From Ustulina deusta (taxonomy: Eukaryota; Ascomycota; Sordariomycetes; Xylariales; Xylariaceae): a DNA stretch of 64,000 nucleotides. The stretch is from positions 620,001 through 684,000 of the forward strand of contig JAJNNX010000020.1 in assembly GCA_023159155.1 (NCBI GenBank). The letters are read 5' to 3'. A program made the position numbers and the translations under genes. The notes beneath the pieces are model-generated. The model made no database searches. It worked only from the letters and a program-made list of their open reading frames with translations, and had not been told where the DNA came from. How positions within the stretch are numbered: the first letter of the stretch is position 1; each line of letters starts with the position of its first letter. Below are positions 22,192 to 33,360 of the stretch, piece after piece.

Positions 22192-23233
22192 ATGCCACCT
22201 CCGAGGGGAACTCCCAATATACTCGAAGGCCCAGGTATACGATGTTTGGCTCCTTCTGACTCTCGTAGATTGACTAAGTACCTTGCAGGTGATTACGATA
22301 CAACTTCGGTCGTTCATAATGACACTTACCCTGCTATTGACTCGGCTAAGGCCGACATGAGTGGAAAGGCTGTTTTCATCAGCGGTGCGACCAGGGGCAT
22401 AGGCAGGAGCATCAGTGTCTCTTTTGCGAAGGCTGGAGCATCGATGATTGCCATAGGCGGAAGATCAGACCTCGGCGACACTGCTCGAGCAATGAGAGCG
22501 GCGGCTGCGAGTGTGGGAAAGCCGGAGCCGAAGATCCTCGAATTGAAGCTCGACGTGTCAAGTCAGGAGAGCGTCGATGCAGCAGCAGCCGAAATCAAGA
22601 AGACGTTTGGCCGTATTGATGTCGTGGTCAATAACGCGGGCATCTTTGTTGGCGGAGACCTCATAGCAGAGACAGACCCCGAAGTCTGGTGGAATACAAT
22701 GGCCATCAACTTCAAGGGACCATACCTGGTGATGCGTGCTCTCACTCCACTCATGCTCGAGGCCGGGGGGCTGAGCACATTCGTTACCGTGAGCAGTGTT
22801 GGTTCGCAGCTGTGCTCCCCGGGATACAGCGCGTACCAGACCTCGAAGCTCGCCGTGCTGAGACTCACCGAGTTCCTGAATGCCGAGTACAGTGCCAAGG
22901 GAATCCTGGCATTCAGCATACACCCGGGAAATGTGGCCACCGACATGACGCTCGGCCCCGATGGCAAGATGGCAGAGCAGCTAGCTCACAGTAGGTCTAG
23001 GAGCCCGGCACCCCGTTCCTCGGCGTGGAATGGAACATGGATGCTAACAACTGCTTGCAGTTTTCGTCGAAACACCCGAGTTGGCTGCGGATTCGATCGT
23101 CTACCTGACGGCAGAAAAGCGAGATTGGCTCGGAGGGAGATACGTCAATGTCACATGGGATCTTCCTGAGCTCGTGGGAATGAAGGACGACATTGTGAAG
23201 GGAGATAAGCTGAAGGTTCGATTGGCGGTCTGA
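22192..23233 (+). CDS. Short-chain dehydrogenase/reductase
   Basis: NAD(P)-dependent oxidoreductase of the classical SDR family, 305 aa. Exons 22192-22234, 22289-22990 and 23061-23233; introns 54 and 70 nt. The first intron is a multiple of three, so the frame reads through it, but GTATAC...TTGCAG with a GACTAAG branch marks it as an intron. Motifs: cofactor loop SGATRGIGRS, the VVNNAGIF motif, and the catalytic Ser in VTVSSVGS with Tyr and Lys in YSAYQTSKLA. The HPGNVATDM turn and a C-terminal lid (GGRYVNVTWD) are typical. The substrate cannot be told from the sequence. No companion biosynthetic genes adjoin it, so a secondary-metabolite role is not supported. Confidence 0.88.
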
Positions 23234-23720
23234 TGGAACAGCTGCCTGTTGTTGGTGCCCATCGTCCCGTCTGAGCGCCTACTGGAGTACCTGACATGGG
23301 GGCTTGGCGCAGGTAGCTGCAGAATGAAGGCGGAGATAACGTCTTTCGCTGTCGTAGAATCTACCGTTGCAGAAAAGGCACCGAATCCGACAGGCTGGTA
23401 AATATACATGTACCTACATACATGTAGTGATACATTGCCGTAGGTATTACTGGTACCTTGGGCAGTACTTACCCATAGCCCGTCCTACGTACCCACAGCA
23501 CGTGACTCTCCGGATATAGCGGCTCTGCTGACGTCCTTAGGGCGGATAGCGGCCTCCTCATTGTCAGCCAAGACCTTGTTAATGATGACTGACCTGGGCC
23601 TGTTCATATCCCGCCCCCTCACCAATAATATTATATCACCTGCCTTTACATACCGACCCGACATAGCAGTGTGAGTTATTTTGTCCCTCTTGAGCTGAGG
23701 ACTCCTTGTTGAATTCGACC
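23234..23720. promoter_or_regulatory. Intergenic, 5' of phospholipase C
   Basis: No gene. Presumed promoter of the phospholipase C gene; no specific element identified. Confidence 0.4.
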
Positions 23721-25478
23721 ATGGCGGATTCCATCACTGCTGGCCTGGCTAAACTCCGTATGCTCTCGAGATCCGTGCGAGGGGAATTCGACGAGGATGT
23801 GGGTGAGGATATTGACGAGCTCACCGTAGCTGGAGGCGGCCATAGCTCTCGCCAGACAGAGATCACAACCCATCAGCTGAGGATCAGTCATGCGCTGAAG
23901 CTATTCCTTGCGAATAACAATGTCGTGTCTAAGAACGATGCCGTTCTAGAATTCGAAGGGTTAAGTCCAGCTCTGGAAGCGCTGCTGGGCAAATCGCACA
24001 TTAAAGTTCCCGAGGAGCTAATAGACCGATCCCATCCGCTGTCTGAATATTTTATAAGCTCCAGTCACAATACCTATCTCCTCGGACATCAGCTTCAGGG
24101 GAGATCCTCAGCCTCGGCCTATGAATCCGCCTTGTTTACTGGGGCGCGATGCGTCGAGATCGATGCATGGGATAACGAAGAGAACAAGGACGAGCCCAAG
24201 GTCACCCATGGGTATACTCTTGTCTCAAACATACCATTCCGCGCGGTTTGCACCGCCATCCGTGACGTCGTCGACAGAGAGGCCGCTGAGGCTGTGGACC
24301 GGCAGGGCTATCGAGCGGCACCCATCGTTTTATCGCTTGAAAACCACTGCGGAGCCCGTGGGCAGATGCGCCTGGTCGAGATCATGATGGAGATCTGGGG
24401 CGACAGACTACTGAGCAAAGCCGTCCGCGAGAAAGGTCATCGAGAGCAGGAAACTAAAGAAGAGCAGGTATACCTCGATGACCTTGGGTCCAAGATAGTG
24501 CTTATCGTCGAATATTTCTTCCCGAATGCAGAAGACGATAACAATGACGATAGCAGCAGCGACGACTCTAGCTCTGAAGATGAAGAGGAGAAGGAAGCCC
24601 GTGCAGCATACAAGGCACGAAAGAAGGCAGTGAAGAATGGCGGAATTATTCCGGAGCTCGCCGCTCTTGGTGTTTATGCACAGTCTGTAAAGCCAAGGGA
24701 TAACTCGTGGTTCGAAAGTCAGCTGTATGAAGGCCCTCCCCACCATCTCATCAACCTCTCCGAGACTAGTTTGCAGGCACTGATGCCCGCGAACAATGCG
24801 AGTATTGCCCGCCACAATGCGCAGTACCTTATGCGTGTATTTCCCAAAGGCACTCGCATATCGTCAAAAAATCTCAAGCAAGTTCCGTTCTGGGCCGTCG
24901 GTGCGCAGATCTGTGCAATGAACTGGCAGACATTTGGAGGTAGTATGCAATTGAATGAGGCAATGTTTAGCGGGACAGAAGGCTTCGTGCTGAAACCAGC
25001 AGCCCTGAGAGCTGGCGGAAGCGGTCAGTTGAACACTGGACGGCGGAAGAAGCTGCGTCTACACGTTGCTGGCGCCTCAGACATCCCGGTGCCAGAGGGC
25101 CGAGATGCCGACGATATCAAGCCGTACGTTACGTGCTCACTTGTGCACCCCGACGATGCCAATGGAAAGCATCGAAAGAGCAAAACCAAACACTACAGAC
25201 AGCACAAGCTTGGGTTTCTACATAAAGGTGAGAACCCACCGTCCACAGATCCGCTCTGGGACGACACATTGGAATGGGAATACGATGACAACGAGCTCGT
25301 CTTCCTGCGAATTTTCATAAAGGACGATATCAGCTTCACGGAGAATCCTATTTACGCCGTCACAGCCGTGCGGCTACTTTACGTCGTCCCCGGTTGGAGT
25401 TTTATCCGCCTGCTCGACTTGAAGGGGCATGAAACGAGATGTTCTCTTCTAGTCAAGTTTGATTTTGAGGAAATTTAG
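23721..25478 (+). CDS. Phosphoinositide-specific phospholipase C
   Basis: Hydrolyses phosphatidylinositol bisphosphate to inositol trisphosphate and diacylglycerol in calcium signalling. Single exon, 585 aa from the ATG at 23721. The X box is complete: SSSHNTYLLG with catalytic His, RCVEIDAWDN and VTHGYTL with metal ligands and the second His, and VLSLENHC. A low-complexity acidic linker (about residues 270-300, Asp/Ser/Glu runs) separates it from the Y box, which has NLSETSLQALM, RVFPKGTRISS and MNWQTFGGSMQLNEAMF. A C2 domain follows (LRLHVAGASDIP, KPYVTCSL, PLWDDTLEWEY). No PH domain or clear EF-hand pair is seen before the X box, so this is the compact fungal delta-like form. Confidence 0.93.
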   Translation: MADSITAGLAKLRMLSRSVRGEFDEDVGEDIDELTVAGGGHSSRQTEITTHQLRISHALKLFLANNNVVSKNDAVLEFEGLSPALEALLGKSHIKVPEELIDRSHPLSEYFISSSHNTYLLGHQLQGRSSASAYESALFTGARCVEIDAWDNEENKDEPKVTHGYTLVSNIPFRAVCTAIRDVVDREAAEAVDRQGYRAAPIVLSLENHCGARGQMRLVEIMMEIWGDRLLSKAVREKGHREQETKEEQVYLDDLGSKIVLIVEYFFPNAEDDNNDDSSSDDSSSEDEEEKEARAAYKARKKAVKNGGIIPELAALGVYAQSVKPRDNSWFESQLYEGPPHHLINLSETSLQALMPANNASIARHNAQYLMRVFPKGTRISSKNLKQVPFWAVGAQICAMNWQTFGGSMQLNEAMFSGTEGFVLKPAALRAGGSGQLNTGRRKKLRLHVAGASDIPVPEGRDADDIKPYVTCSLVHPDDANGKHRKSKTKHYRQHKLGFLHKGENPPSTDPLWDDTLEWEYDDNELVFLRIFIKDDISFTENPIYAVTAVRLLYVVPGWSFIRLLDLKGHETRCSLLVKFDFEEI

Positions 25479-27352
25479 TAATTTGCAGGACGTCATATCC
25501 CAGGTGACAGGATTATCGAACAAACCTCAGAGTCTATAAAAAAAAAAGTAGTATATCCACTTTGTTTGCCCACTGTACTAAGCGCTGCCAACATTTCTAT
25601 GACTTAGCTTAGGTGTAGGCAATTAAATACCTCCTACCTTCGCCTACGCGCGTCGATTCTCGATTAAAAACCTAGCACCCGATTATCATAATCCACGAGA
25701 AGGCCTCAATAAAGCTCTATAAAAGATCCGAACATCTAATTGGCCGCACTTGTATACTTTTGAAAGCTGTGGCGCTGAAGCCTTCACAACAGTGATCCCG
25801 AGTAAGACTTCAACCAACGGCAAGGCCACTTCGAATAATCCTTTCAGAAACTAGTTGTGCAATTCCACCTTCGTATGGCATTACTAGTTATTGTCCAGGA
25901 CCAGGCTCTATGCACGACGTCATAGATAATGAGTCCAACAACCGTACCGACGACAACAACAAGGACTCTCTACCGTGCTTAGATACAAGTGGACCATTGA
26001 TTTACTTTCACTTAGCGATGCCATAGCTATTCACCAATGGCGTTCTTTTGATGGGATCTAGTCCTGTAAGATGTAGGCAAAACAGCTGACCTGTTTCTGA
26101 GCTGAGACTAGTTTCATTGAGCGCGTAGAAGATCTTTCCAGGAAGAGGATCTTGGCAAGCTTATATGGCTACTTGCCAGATGGTTAATTTTATTGCCACT
26201 TTCATAACTGGAGCCTCTGTTGCAAGTGCTTGTTAATCTGCCTCAAGATTTATCTGAAACTCAAGGATGGGTTCAAGACTTGGTCAGCAATACTGACGGA
26301 ACTGTGCATACATTCGTTTCTCCCGCGCCGCTATTTTATCGCGATGTTCCCCCCACGTATCGCTAATGCGACGAAAGCAAATGAATGCTTGCCCCTATAG
26401 AACTCGCCACAGCTTTCATTTGATGTAGATGGGCCATTCGACTTTTTCGACCTTATCGATTCCCCTAATAGGGTTCAATGTCGTAGCCGTTTACCAACAG
26501 GTAATCTACAACTGCCCCCAGGATCTCCGCCAGCTTCGGCTTGGGCTCTATGGGTCATCGGATTAGCCCTAGGCATGACAAGCTCATAGGCCAACATGTC
26601 ATGATTTGCTTCCAATTGACGTAACTAGTGCCCGTTGGCGGCGAAGGACCGTTCGTCCAGCTCGCCATAGAATCCCGGACGAACAGCGCTAGAACCAGAC
26701 CTTTACTTGAGCAGAACGCCAAACCATGACATTAACAACAAGAATTTCCATGGCTCACCGATATATTAGATATTCGCGCATCGATTCGTAGAAAAAGCAA
26801 TTAGCCCCTCGCTCTAAGCCTCGAGAAGACGAGCAACAGCTATTGCTCGCCACATCCGCCTCTACCATTCAGATTCATCGCGAGTTCCGAGAATTCCAGC
26901 TCTTGGTAAGGCAATTGGAGGCTACCGCGACGTCAGCGCTCTTGGAATGAGGCGCCGTCGCCGTCGAGCGCCTTGACCGGTGAGTCGTGCGCGAACTTCA
27001 GACGCACGCACCTAGGCTGAGGTTAAAACGTGTGTTTCGTGGCCCGTGAACCCGGATGTCAGCCCCTCGCCACATGTACCGCCATGGTCGTGAGAACTCC
27101 TTTGCCCGATAGCCGTAAGCCGCCAGGTTTTTGAGGGAAAGGTTTCAGGGGACGTCAGAGACGATCGCGATATCCGAATTGTGTGCTACGAGGTCTGAAG
27201 TAGAGTCTCCCTAGAATGCGTTTTGCGGACTCGATTTCCCGGGTCCGATTTCTCGGAGATCGTGAATTGCACCACCGGCACCTTTTCAGAGGACCGGAGC
27301 AAATTATTGGACGGTGAAACACGGTGGGCATCGACACTAGCGAGGCCATGGG
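25479..27352. other. Long gene-free stretch
   Basis: About 1.9 kb with no supportable gene on either strand. No long frames, tandem repeats or structural RNA recognised. Confidence 0.45.
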
Positions 27353-27886
27353 ATGTTGTTGCTAGACAATTTCTGGTCGATTACCATCGTCGTCGCAATC
27401 GCTGACTCTAGCTCGGTAAGAGAATGTGGCGACATCTATACGCGACATTCAGCGGAGAGCTTTGGTACATCCGTGAGGTCATATTTTTCAGGTACTTCAC
27501 GACCCGGGTCAGATGCCAATCCGTTTTCTCGATGGAGAGACCGGCGGCATGACGGTGTACTATACCTCCCTATACGACGGCTCAAAAGTGATAGCCTTCA
27601 AGCTAGTGCATCGAGTTTACCAGCGAGTCCCCAGCGACGACCTGCCCCTACCACCTGAAGAACACAGTGGGAGAGGGCTGGGTTGCTCTGCATGTATCTT
27701 CAAGCCCCGAGATATGAATTATTAGTCGTTGCTAACTCTATCAATAGGGTTGGAGGAACTCCCGGGTATGTCTGTGTAAGGGCAGACTGCGAGATGTGGG
27801 TTGACAGAAGCGGACTCATGGAATTTGGCGTCTATACGGGGGAGCTTCTGGCTTCAATACGAGGAAATATTCGCCGCGGCCTATAG
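27353..27886 (+). CDS. Possible small secreted protein, 3' structure unresolved
   Basis: A tentative model. An ATG at 27353 opens a hydrophobic 21-codon exon (MLLLDNFWSITIVVAIADS) ending at a GTAAGA donor at 27416. A TTTTTCAG acceptor at 27491 joins in frame to VLHDPGQMPIRFLDGETGG and 60-odd further residues, ending around LGCSA. A GTATCT donor near 27696 and a TTGCTAAC...CAATAG branch and acceptor near 27748 suggest another intron. A frame beyond it, VGGTPGYVCVRADCEMWVDR, stays open to a TAG near 27886, but the phases do not agree, so the end is unclear. The first exon could be a signal peptide and the later cysteines suit an extracellular protein. Family not recognised. Confidence 0.33.
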
Positions 27887-28049
27887 AATAGATTGTGCTA
27901 TTAATTCGTATGCTTGTTTATATGCCATGCTTCAGCTCAATGCACAATTGCCTGCGAAAGTAGTAAAATGCCCGAATGCCGGCGTTCCCTCTATATTTGG
28001 ATTGGGTATCTTCATATGATACAAGTGTGTTACAGGTGATGTACATATA

Positions 28050-29411
28050 TTATGGCTCTGCTTCCAACTTTTGTGGGATCAAGCCTTCGGCCATATTGAT
28101 GGCGCCCTCCATGTCATTTTTGTTGAAGAGGAAAAGTCCCTGAATCGCAGCGGTGCTGGTCCGGATTGGGGCCACTCCTTCTACAGCCTCGTGAAACAGC
28201 CCTAGGTCGTCTAGACGGGCTAAGAACCGTTCCCTGTTGACGCCGTCGTGGTCCACGTCTCCGTAGAACCGATCCCACATTTGGGCTGCTTGGTATCGAG
28301 TAGCTTCGCCGATGCGGACCATCATGTCGACTCGGCCAGGTCTAATGAGCGCAGGGTCAAGCAATTCAACGTGGTTTGTGGTTAGGAATGCGATCCTCTC
28401 TTCGCCGGCAGATAGGCCGTCTAAGGCATTCAAAAGCCCAGAGAAGGTCACAGTCCCGCCGCTGTAGCCGTCAGCATCACGTCTTCTCCGATTCACAAAG
28501 GCAGAGTCGGCATCTTCTAATAGCACAATGGAACGCTCAGGGAGCTTGGTGAGGAGAAAGGCGAGCTTGTCATCTGTCACGCCAATCTCGCTTAGGTTAA
28601 TCATGGCCACACTGTAGTCCAATTCACCGGCAAGCGCTTGAATGAAGGAGCTCTTGCCGCTGCCTGGGGGGCCGTAGAGAAGGTAGCCTCGACGGTAGGG
28701 TATGCCACGATCGACATACCACTGGCGACGGGCTAGGAAGTCCCTGGCGTCGTTGACGATGTCTTCTTTTACCCCCCTGTCCAAGACGACGCTGGCCAGA
28801 GGGCGTTTCCTGCGCGGCACGCCGAGAGGCACCCAGTCGAAGTTCCTCACCGAGTATACCACCGTCTTGCCCTCGCTTGCCCTCAGCGCAAGTCCGCGCG
28901 CCTCGGTGAAGACGTCCTCGAAGATGTGGCGGTGCGCATACAGCGTGGTCAGCTCCAAGGTCTCGTGCGGCTCGCCCGTGTTCGTCTTGGCAGTGGCCTG
29001 CTTCTCCCTGCTGACGGCGATGTATGCGTGCTTGTACTTGACGATGTGGCGTCCGTAGCCGGGCTGCAGGAAGAAGCTGGCCTGCGTGGGTCCGTTGGGC
29101 GTGGTGCTCGTCGTGGTCGTCACGGACAGCTTGTTGATGCGCGTGAGACGCTTGGCGAGGAACGATGTCTGCGGGCGAGGCTCGGACAGCCATGCCAATA
29201 TCCACGGATAGGCCGGGTCCTGTCTGCTGATCTCGACGTTGACCAGCAGCCGTCGCCGGAGCAAGCTGGCCGAGGCGAGGGCGCCGCGACGTGCAAACGC
29301 CAGCACAGCGCCCAGCGACGCCAGGCCAAAGCCTCCGGCGAACACAGGGTTGTCTAGGAGCCCATTGATGTTCAAGAGAGATCCCGCTGCCGACGTTGCC
29401 GGCTCTGACAT
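28050..29411 (-). CDS. BCS1: Mitochondrial AAA chaperone BCS1
   Basis: AAA ATPase of the mitochondrial inner membrane; in yeast it inserts the Rieske iron-sulfur protein into complex III. Single exon, 453 aa (yeast 456), starting at the ATG at 29411. A hydrophobic stretch near residues 25-50 is the expected membrane segment. It is followed by the BCS1-specific N-terminal domain (RRLLVNVEISRQDPAYPWIL, YGRHIVKYKHAYIAVSRE). The AAA module has Walker A LYGPPGSGKSS, Walker B SIVLLEDADSAF, sensor LTTNHVELLDPALIRPGRVD and the arginine-finger region. All ATPase residues are present. Several BCS1-like paralogues exist in filamentous fungi, so orthology rests on length and domain order. Divergent from an MFS gene 858 bases away. 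Confidence 0.85.
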   Translation of the reverse strand: MSEPATSAAGSLLNINGLLDNPVFAGGFGLASLGAVLAFARRGALASASLLRRRLLVNVEISRQDPAYPWILAWLSEPRPQTSFLAKRLTRINKLSVTTTTSTTPNGPTQASFFLQPGYGRHIVKYKHAYIAVSREKQATAKTNTGEPHETLELTTLYAHRHIFEDVFTEARGLALRASEGKTVVYSVRNFDWVPLGVPRRKRPLASVVLDRGVKEDIVNDARDFLARRQWYVDRGIPYRRGYLLYGPPGSGKSSFIQALAGELDYSVAMINLSEIGVTDDKLAFLLTKLPERSIVLLEDADSAFVNRRRRDADGYSGGTVTFSGLLNALDGLSAGEERIAFLTTNHVELLDPALIRPGRVDMMVRIGEATRYQAAQMWDRFYGDVDHDGVNRERFLARLDDLGLFHEAVEGVAPIRTSTAAIQGLFLFNKNDMEGAINMAEGLIPQKLEAEP

Positions 29412-30269
29412 TGCGATTCGCAAGCGCTGGGGAGGTGATTTCCAGAGCTTACTGGGATGCGGCAGGGAAAATGTGCACGATACAGTGCTAATCTATTTCT
29501 GTTAGATGCATTTATGCGTAACCAAGCATATCAATCCGGACCCTCTACAGATCTAGTCACTTGGTGGCTTGGGTCTATTCCGAAGGTCTGGTATTGAGAT
29601 AGTATGGTTGTTGAAGAAAACTACCTGGTATGGAACTAGGTAGGTAGGGTATCTGACTAGGGTGGGAGGTATTTATCCCAGTTATTTGTGTGGGTCGGTA
29701 CCGGCTGCCTAGGGGCTTAGCTATCACTGGTCCGACCTAGAAGGATCCATATACGCGGCCCCGGGCGGGTGTTCAGTGTGGGTCTAAGTCCCCCCTGTCG
29801 GGCAGCTGTTATGACACTATCTCACAAACTTATTAACCAGGTATACTAACCACGATACAATCAATCCATCGTTCAGTAATCTTTAAATCTTGGATGATTA
29901 ATCATAAAATAGAAGTCGCCCCACAAGCCGAGGCGTGAATCTATACACTACATGTATGATGGAATATCATGCTGGTGAGGCTATTGTCATTCGCCAAGTC
30001 GAACAGCGTTTATTAATAATGATTGTGAAATGTGATACCTGCTGAGGTTGATTGTTTCTCCTCAGGCTAATCACGTCAACATGGCGATTAATCATGACAA
30101 GCAGTGTTCTGTTACCCTATATATGGGACAGCGCTGGGCACACATAACACATGCCCATGACTATTATATCATTACATCGCCTCCAATCTGACAAGCTATC
30201 TACACTGCCAAGTCAAGAACGAAGTACAAGTTGGATGTCAAAGGGATAAGCCAAGCAAGTGAAGACAGG
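29412..30269. promoter_or_regulatory. Divergent promoter region, BCS1 / MFS
   Basis: No gene. Shared upstream region of two divergently transcribed genes. Contains a GTAGGTAGG run near 29637. Confidence 0.45.
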
Positions 30270-32195
30270 ATGATAATAGACGTATCGGATTCGGATGATA
30301 TGGCACAGGTCAGCGGCGGCCCAACTGAAAAGGTTGTCAACGAGGCGTCAACAGAATTCAACTTCGATGAGGACCCGGAAAATCCATACAACTGGCCGAA
30401 ATGGAAGAAAACCCTGCAACTAGCGGCATCTGCCATCGTGGCGTTTACGGGGTCGGTGAGCCATGATCAATTCGTTAACTCATATTTTTCTCTCACTAAT
30501 ACAAGTTGGTTTGATGATAGGTCCCTTGGAACATCCATTATCAGTCCGGCACATCAACAACTGATCGATGAATTCGGGGTTTCCAGCACCGTAGCCTTTC
30601 TCCCTTTAACGACATAGTAAGCAATCTTCAAACTCGTCTCCATTGTTCTCGAGACTTTGAGAACATAGTAGAGCCTATTTCAGCCCAGAGCCACGTACTA
30701 GAAACTCCCAATAGTTTCAAAACACGCACATATTGCTCTCAAAATGGTGATCGCTGACTCTGAGGGTTGTAGTGTACTCGCACTAGGCCTAGGACCTATC
30801 ATCGGTGGTCCTCTTTCTGAAACAGCAGGCCGAAAGGCGATCTACGTCGGAGCGGCGAGTGTGGGCGGACTCTTCACATTAGGCGCCGGGTTCACTACCT
30901 CCTTTGCCGGTCTTTGTGTCCTGCGGTTCTTCGCTGGCTTTGCTTATGGCCCTAGTTTGGCTATTGGCAGCGGGTTTCTCGCCGAGACGTAGTACGTATT
31001 CCCGATTCATTTATTCCTGTTTCAGTAAGGCTATATTCCCCGAAAATAATATGGGAGAGCGGGTCAGATTTTTACTATAAGCTGTATTTTCTAACCCCTG
31101 ACTTCTCACAGCAAGCCAGCAGAAAGAGGTCCTCCATCCCTTCTGTTCATTCTCAGTCCATTCTTAGGTCCTGGCCTTGGGTGAGTAGAGCATGGAACCC
31201 ACCGAGCTCGCTGTCTAAAAAAAAAGCTAACGAGACTTCATTACAGTCCTGTCCTGGGTGTCTTCCTCGTCGATCGTATGGGTTGGCGATGGACCCAGTT
31301 TACACTCGTCTTTTTTTCTGTTTTCAGCTTGATATGGCTATTGATCGGAAGCGAATCCTACCATCCCGTTATCCAACGCCGTCGCATGAAACAGCTTGGG
31401 TTAACGCCGCCAGCGAGTATGCCCTTAGTTGATACATTTCGAGAGTTCTTAACTACCGGGCTTCTTCGACCACTTCATATGCTTTTTACAGAGCCTATTG
31501 TAGGTCTCCTTTGCCTATACGTAGCCTTCATATTTGGGGTCCTCTTCAATTTCTTTGGCGCCTTTTTTTACATCTTTCAATCGGTTTATGGCTTCACCCT
31601 AGTGCAGTCCGGATTAGTGTTTCTAGCCGTTGCATTGGGTTGTGTGATCGGTGCCCTCAATATCTGGCTGTGTGGTGCGCTATTCTATCAGCCTCAGGTC
31701 CGCCGGTTCCCGCCTCACCAGGTACCGCCAGAATACCGGTTACTTCCAGCAATGATAGGTAGTATCGCCCTTCCTATCAGTATATTCATATTTGCATGGA
31801 CTACCCGGCCGAGCATCTCTCCAGCGGTGCCCATCTTAGCCATTGTGATCTTCGGAGCGGGCAATATCAATCTGTTCGTCAGTGCGCTTCAATATACGGG
31901 CGATGTGTATCATCGAACCAATGTCGCTAGCGCTACTAGTGCCAACAGCCTCGCCCGATATGGACTGGCCGCCGTGTTCCCCTTGTTTTCTCTCCAACGT
32001 GAGCTGTTAATTCCTTTCATTCCGATCTTCAAATTGCGCTAATACGTTTATGCAGTCTATCGGAATCTTGGCGTAGCATGGGCTTCCAGTCTTCTGGGTT
32101 TCGTTTCCCTGGCTCTCTTTCCGTTACCATGGCTTCTATTTAAATTCGGGAAAATTATCAGAAGCAAGTCGAAATACCAGACGGCGAGTTACTAG
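30270..32195 (+). CDS. MFS multidrug-type transporter (DHA1)
   Basis: Drug:H+ antiporter-type major facilitator, 508 aa as modelled: exons 30270-30616, 30773-30991, 31112-31180, 31247-31998 and 32056-32195; introns 156, 120, 66 and 57 nt, all frame-consistent. Hallmarks are FDEDPENPYNWPKWKK before helix 1, TSIISPAHQQLIDEFGVSS, LGPIIGGPLSETAGRKAIY, LGPGLGPVLG and GWRWTQF. The ATG at 30270 is the first usable start; upstream ATGs close quickly. Within helix 1 the model carries about 22 extra residues (30456-30520 reads like a 65-nt intron, GTGAGC...GATAG); removing it would join conserved sequence but shift the frame by one base. Either it is retained or the gene has a small lesion. Substrate unknown. 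Confidence 0.78.
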
Positions 32196-32799
32196 AGTAA
32201 ACACTAAAGTGGGTTGAGTTGCCAAGCCCATACGGATAGGGATAGACTTAATTGTCATAAGGCACACACTTTGCAACAAAGAGACTTTTGTATATATTCG
32301 AGGTTAGTCCAAGAAGGAGTTTTGGAAGGTTGAGGATATAGCTTCGTTCCGGTACCCTTGACCACATTGTACTTTTACAAGTTGGTGGGGTCAGTCTTAC
32401 ACCATGTAGATAGACTAGTAGTTGACCTTCTCTAGATTCATCAACTCTCCCAGGCTTGGCCCGGTCAATCATAGAGTATCTTCTAATTTTAGTACTCTAG
32501 ATAGGCTCGAACAGTGATCTCGCAGGGGTAGTACCGATGCAAGCTTAGAGGATGCAAGTGTTATCCCGACTGTATTCCATAGAGAAATCAAGAAAACCAG
32601 AGATGATCAAGCCGCCTCTCATCGATGTTACTCGTCTTGTAATAGTACTACTGGAAGACGCAAATTTCGGACGTGTGCCATTTACAAGCAACCTTTTGTG
32701 TCGATCTGCACATGATAATGGTCCTGGAGGCTTCCATCCGCCAGCGATATCAGGCTCCAGCGAGATGCTCTTGGGCAACACAAACCATGATCACCGATC
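32196..32799. other. Intergenic between convergent genes
   Basis: No gene seen; 3' flanks of the MFS gene and the fascin-like gene. Confidence 0.45.
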
Positions 32800-33360
32800 T
32801 TAATCCACGCTCACAAACTCCCACCGCGCTGCTTCCTGGGCTGTCGGGACCTCGACCAACTTCGGTGATGTCCCATCACTGTCGGCAACGGCCATTCCCT
32901 TCAGCATAGACCAATACTTCGCCAATAAGTTGTACCCACCAGCCTCCCGCGGACGGAGCACAAATGACTCCCAGTCTTTCATCTTGTTGGCCTCGGCGCG
33001 GAATCCTCCTTTATTATCGCGGCCCAGGTACTTGTGGAAAGCGACATCGCGGAACCCAACCCAGCCGTCGTGCAGCTCCTCACATTTCCATTGCCACCCG
33101 CCCCTAGTACCTGGATCCCGCACGAGAGTGAGTTGTCCATCGACTGCTGTGATGGCTTTGCCTGAGTCTATGTGACGGATCATATATATTCCATCATGTT
33201 CGGGGACACTGTCGACGGTAAATGAGCGAAAGCTCCGTGAAGCACTATGATTACCCATGAAGCTGCCCGGTACACTTGTGTGGGTAGGGGTACTGTCGGA
33301 GTTCCAGTCCGAGAAGGAAGTGCTCGGTGCTGGCTTGCTAGGATCTTGACTGCCAGACAT
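32800..33360 (-). CDS. Fascin-like beta-trefoil protein
   Basis: Single-exon protein of 186 aa beginning at the ATG at 33360. The first about 50 residues are Ser/Thr/Pro-rich and probably disordered. The remainder resembles the actin-crosslinking/fascin-like beta-trefoil found in small fungal proteins: GIYMIRHIDSGKAITAVDGQ, WQWKCEELHDGWVGFRDVA, FHKYLGRDNKGGFRAEA, and a closing RWEFVSVD. The repeated pattern of a lysine- or arginine-rich turn followed by a Trp/Phe strand supports the trefoil. No signal peptide or membrane segment. A ligand, either actin or carbohydrate, is not established for this group. Confidence 0.75.
   Translation of the reverse strand: MSGSQDPSKPAPSTSFSDWNSDSTPTHTSVPGSFMGNHSASRSFRSFTVDSVPEHDGIYMIRHIDSGKAITAVDGQLTLVRDPGTRGGWQWKCEELHDGWVGFRDVAFHKYLGRDNKGGFRAEANKMKDWESFVLRPREAGGYNLLAKYWSMLKGMAVADSDGTSPKLVEVPTAQEAARWEFVSVD

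Noticed and set aside
22192..25478. Secondary-metabolite cluster around the dehydrogenase
   Set aside because: Neighbours are a phospholipase C and an orphan protein; no synthase, P450 or cluster-type enzyme is adjacent.
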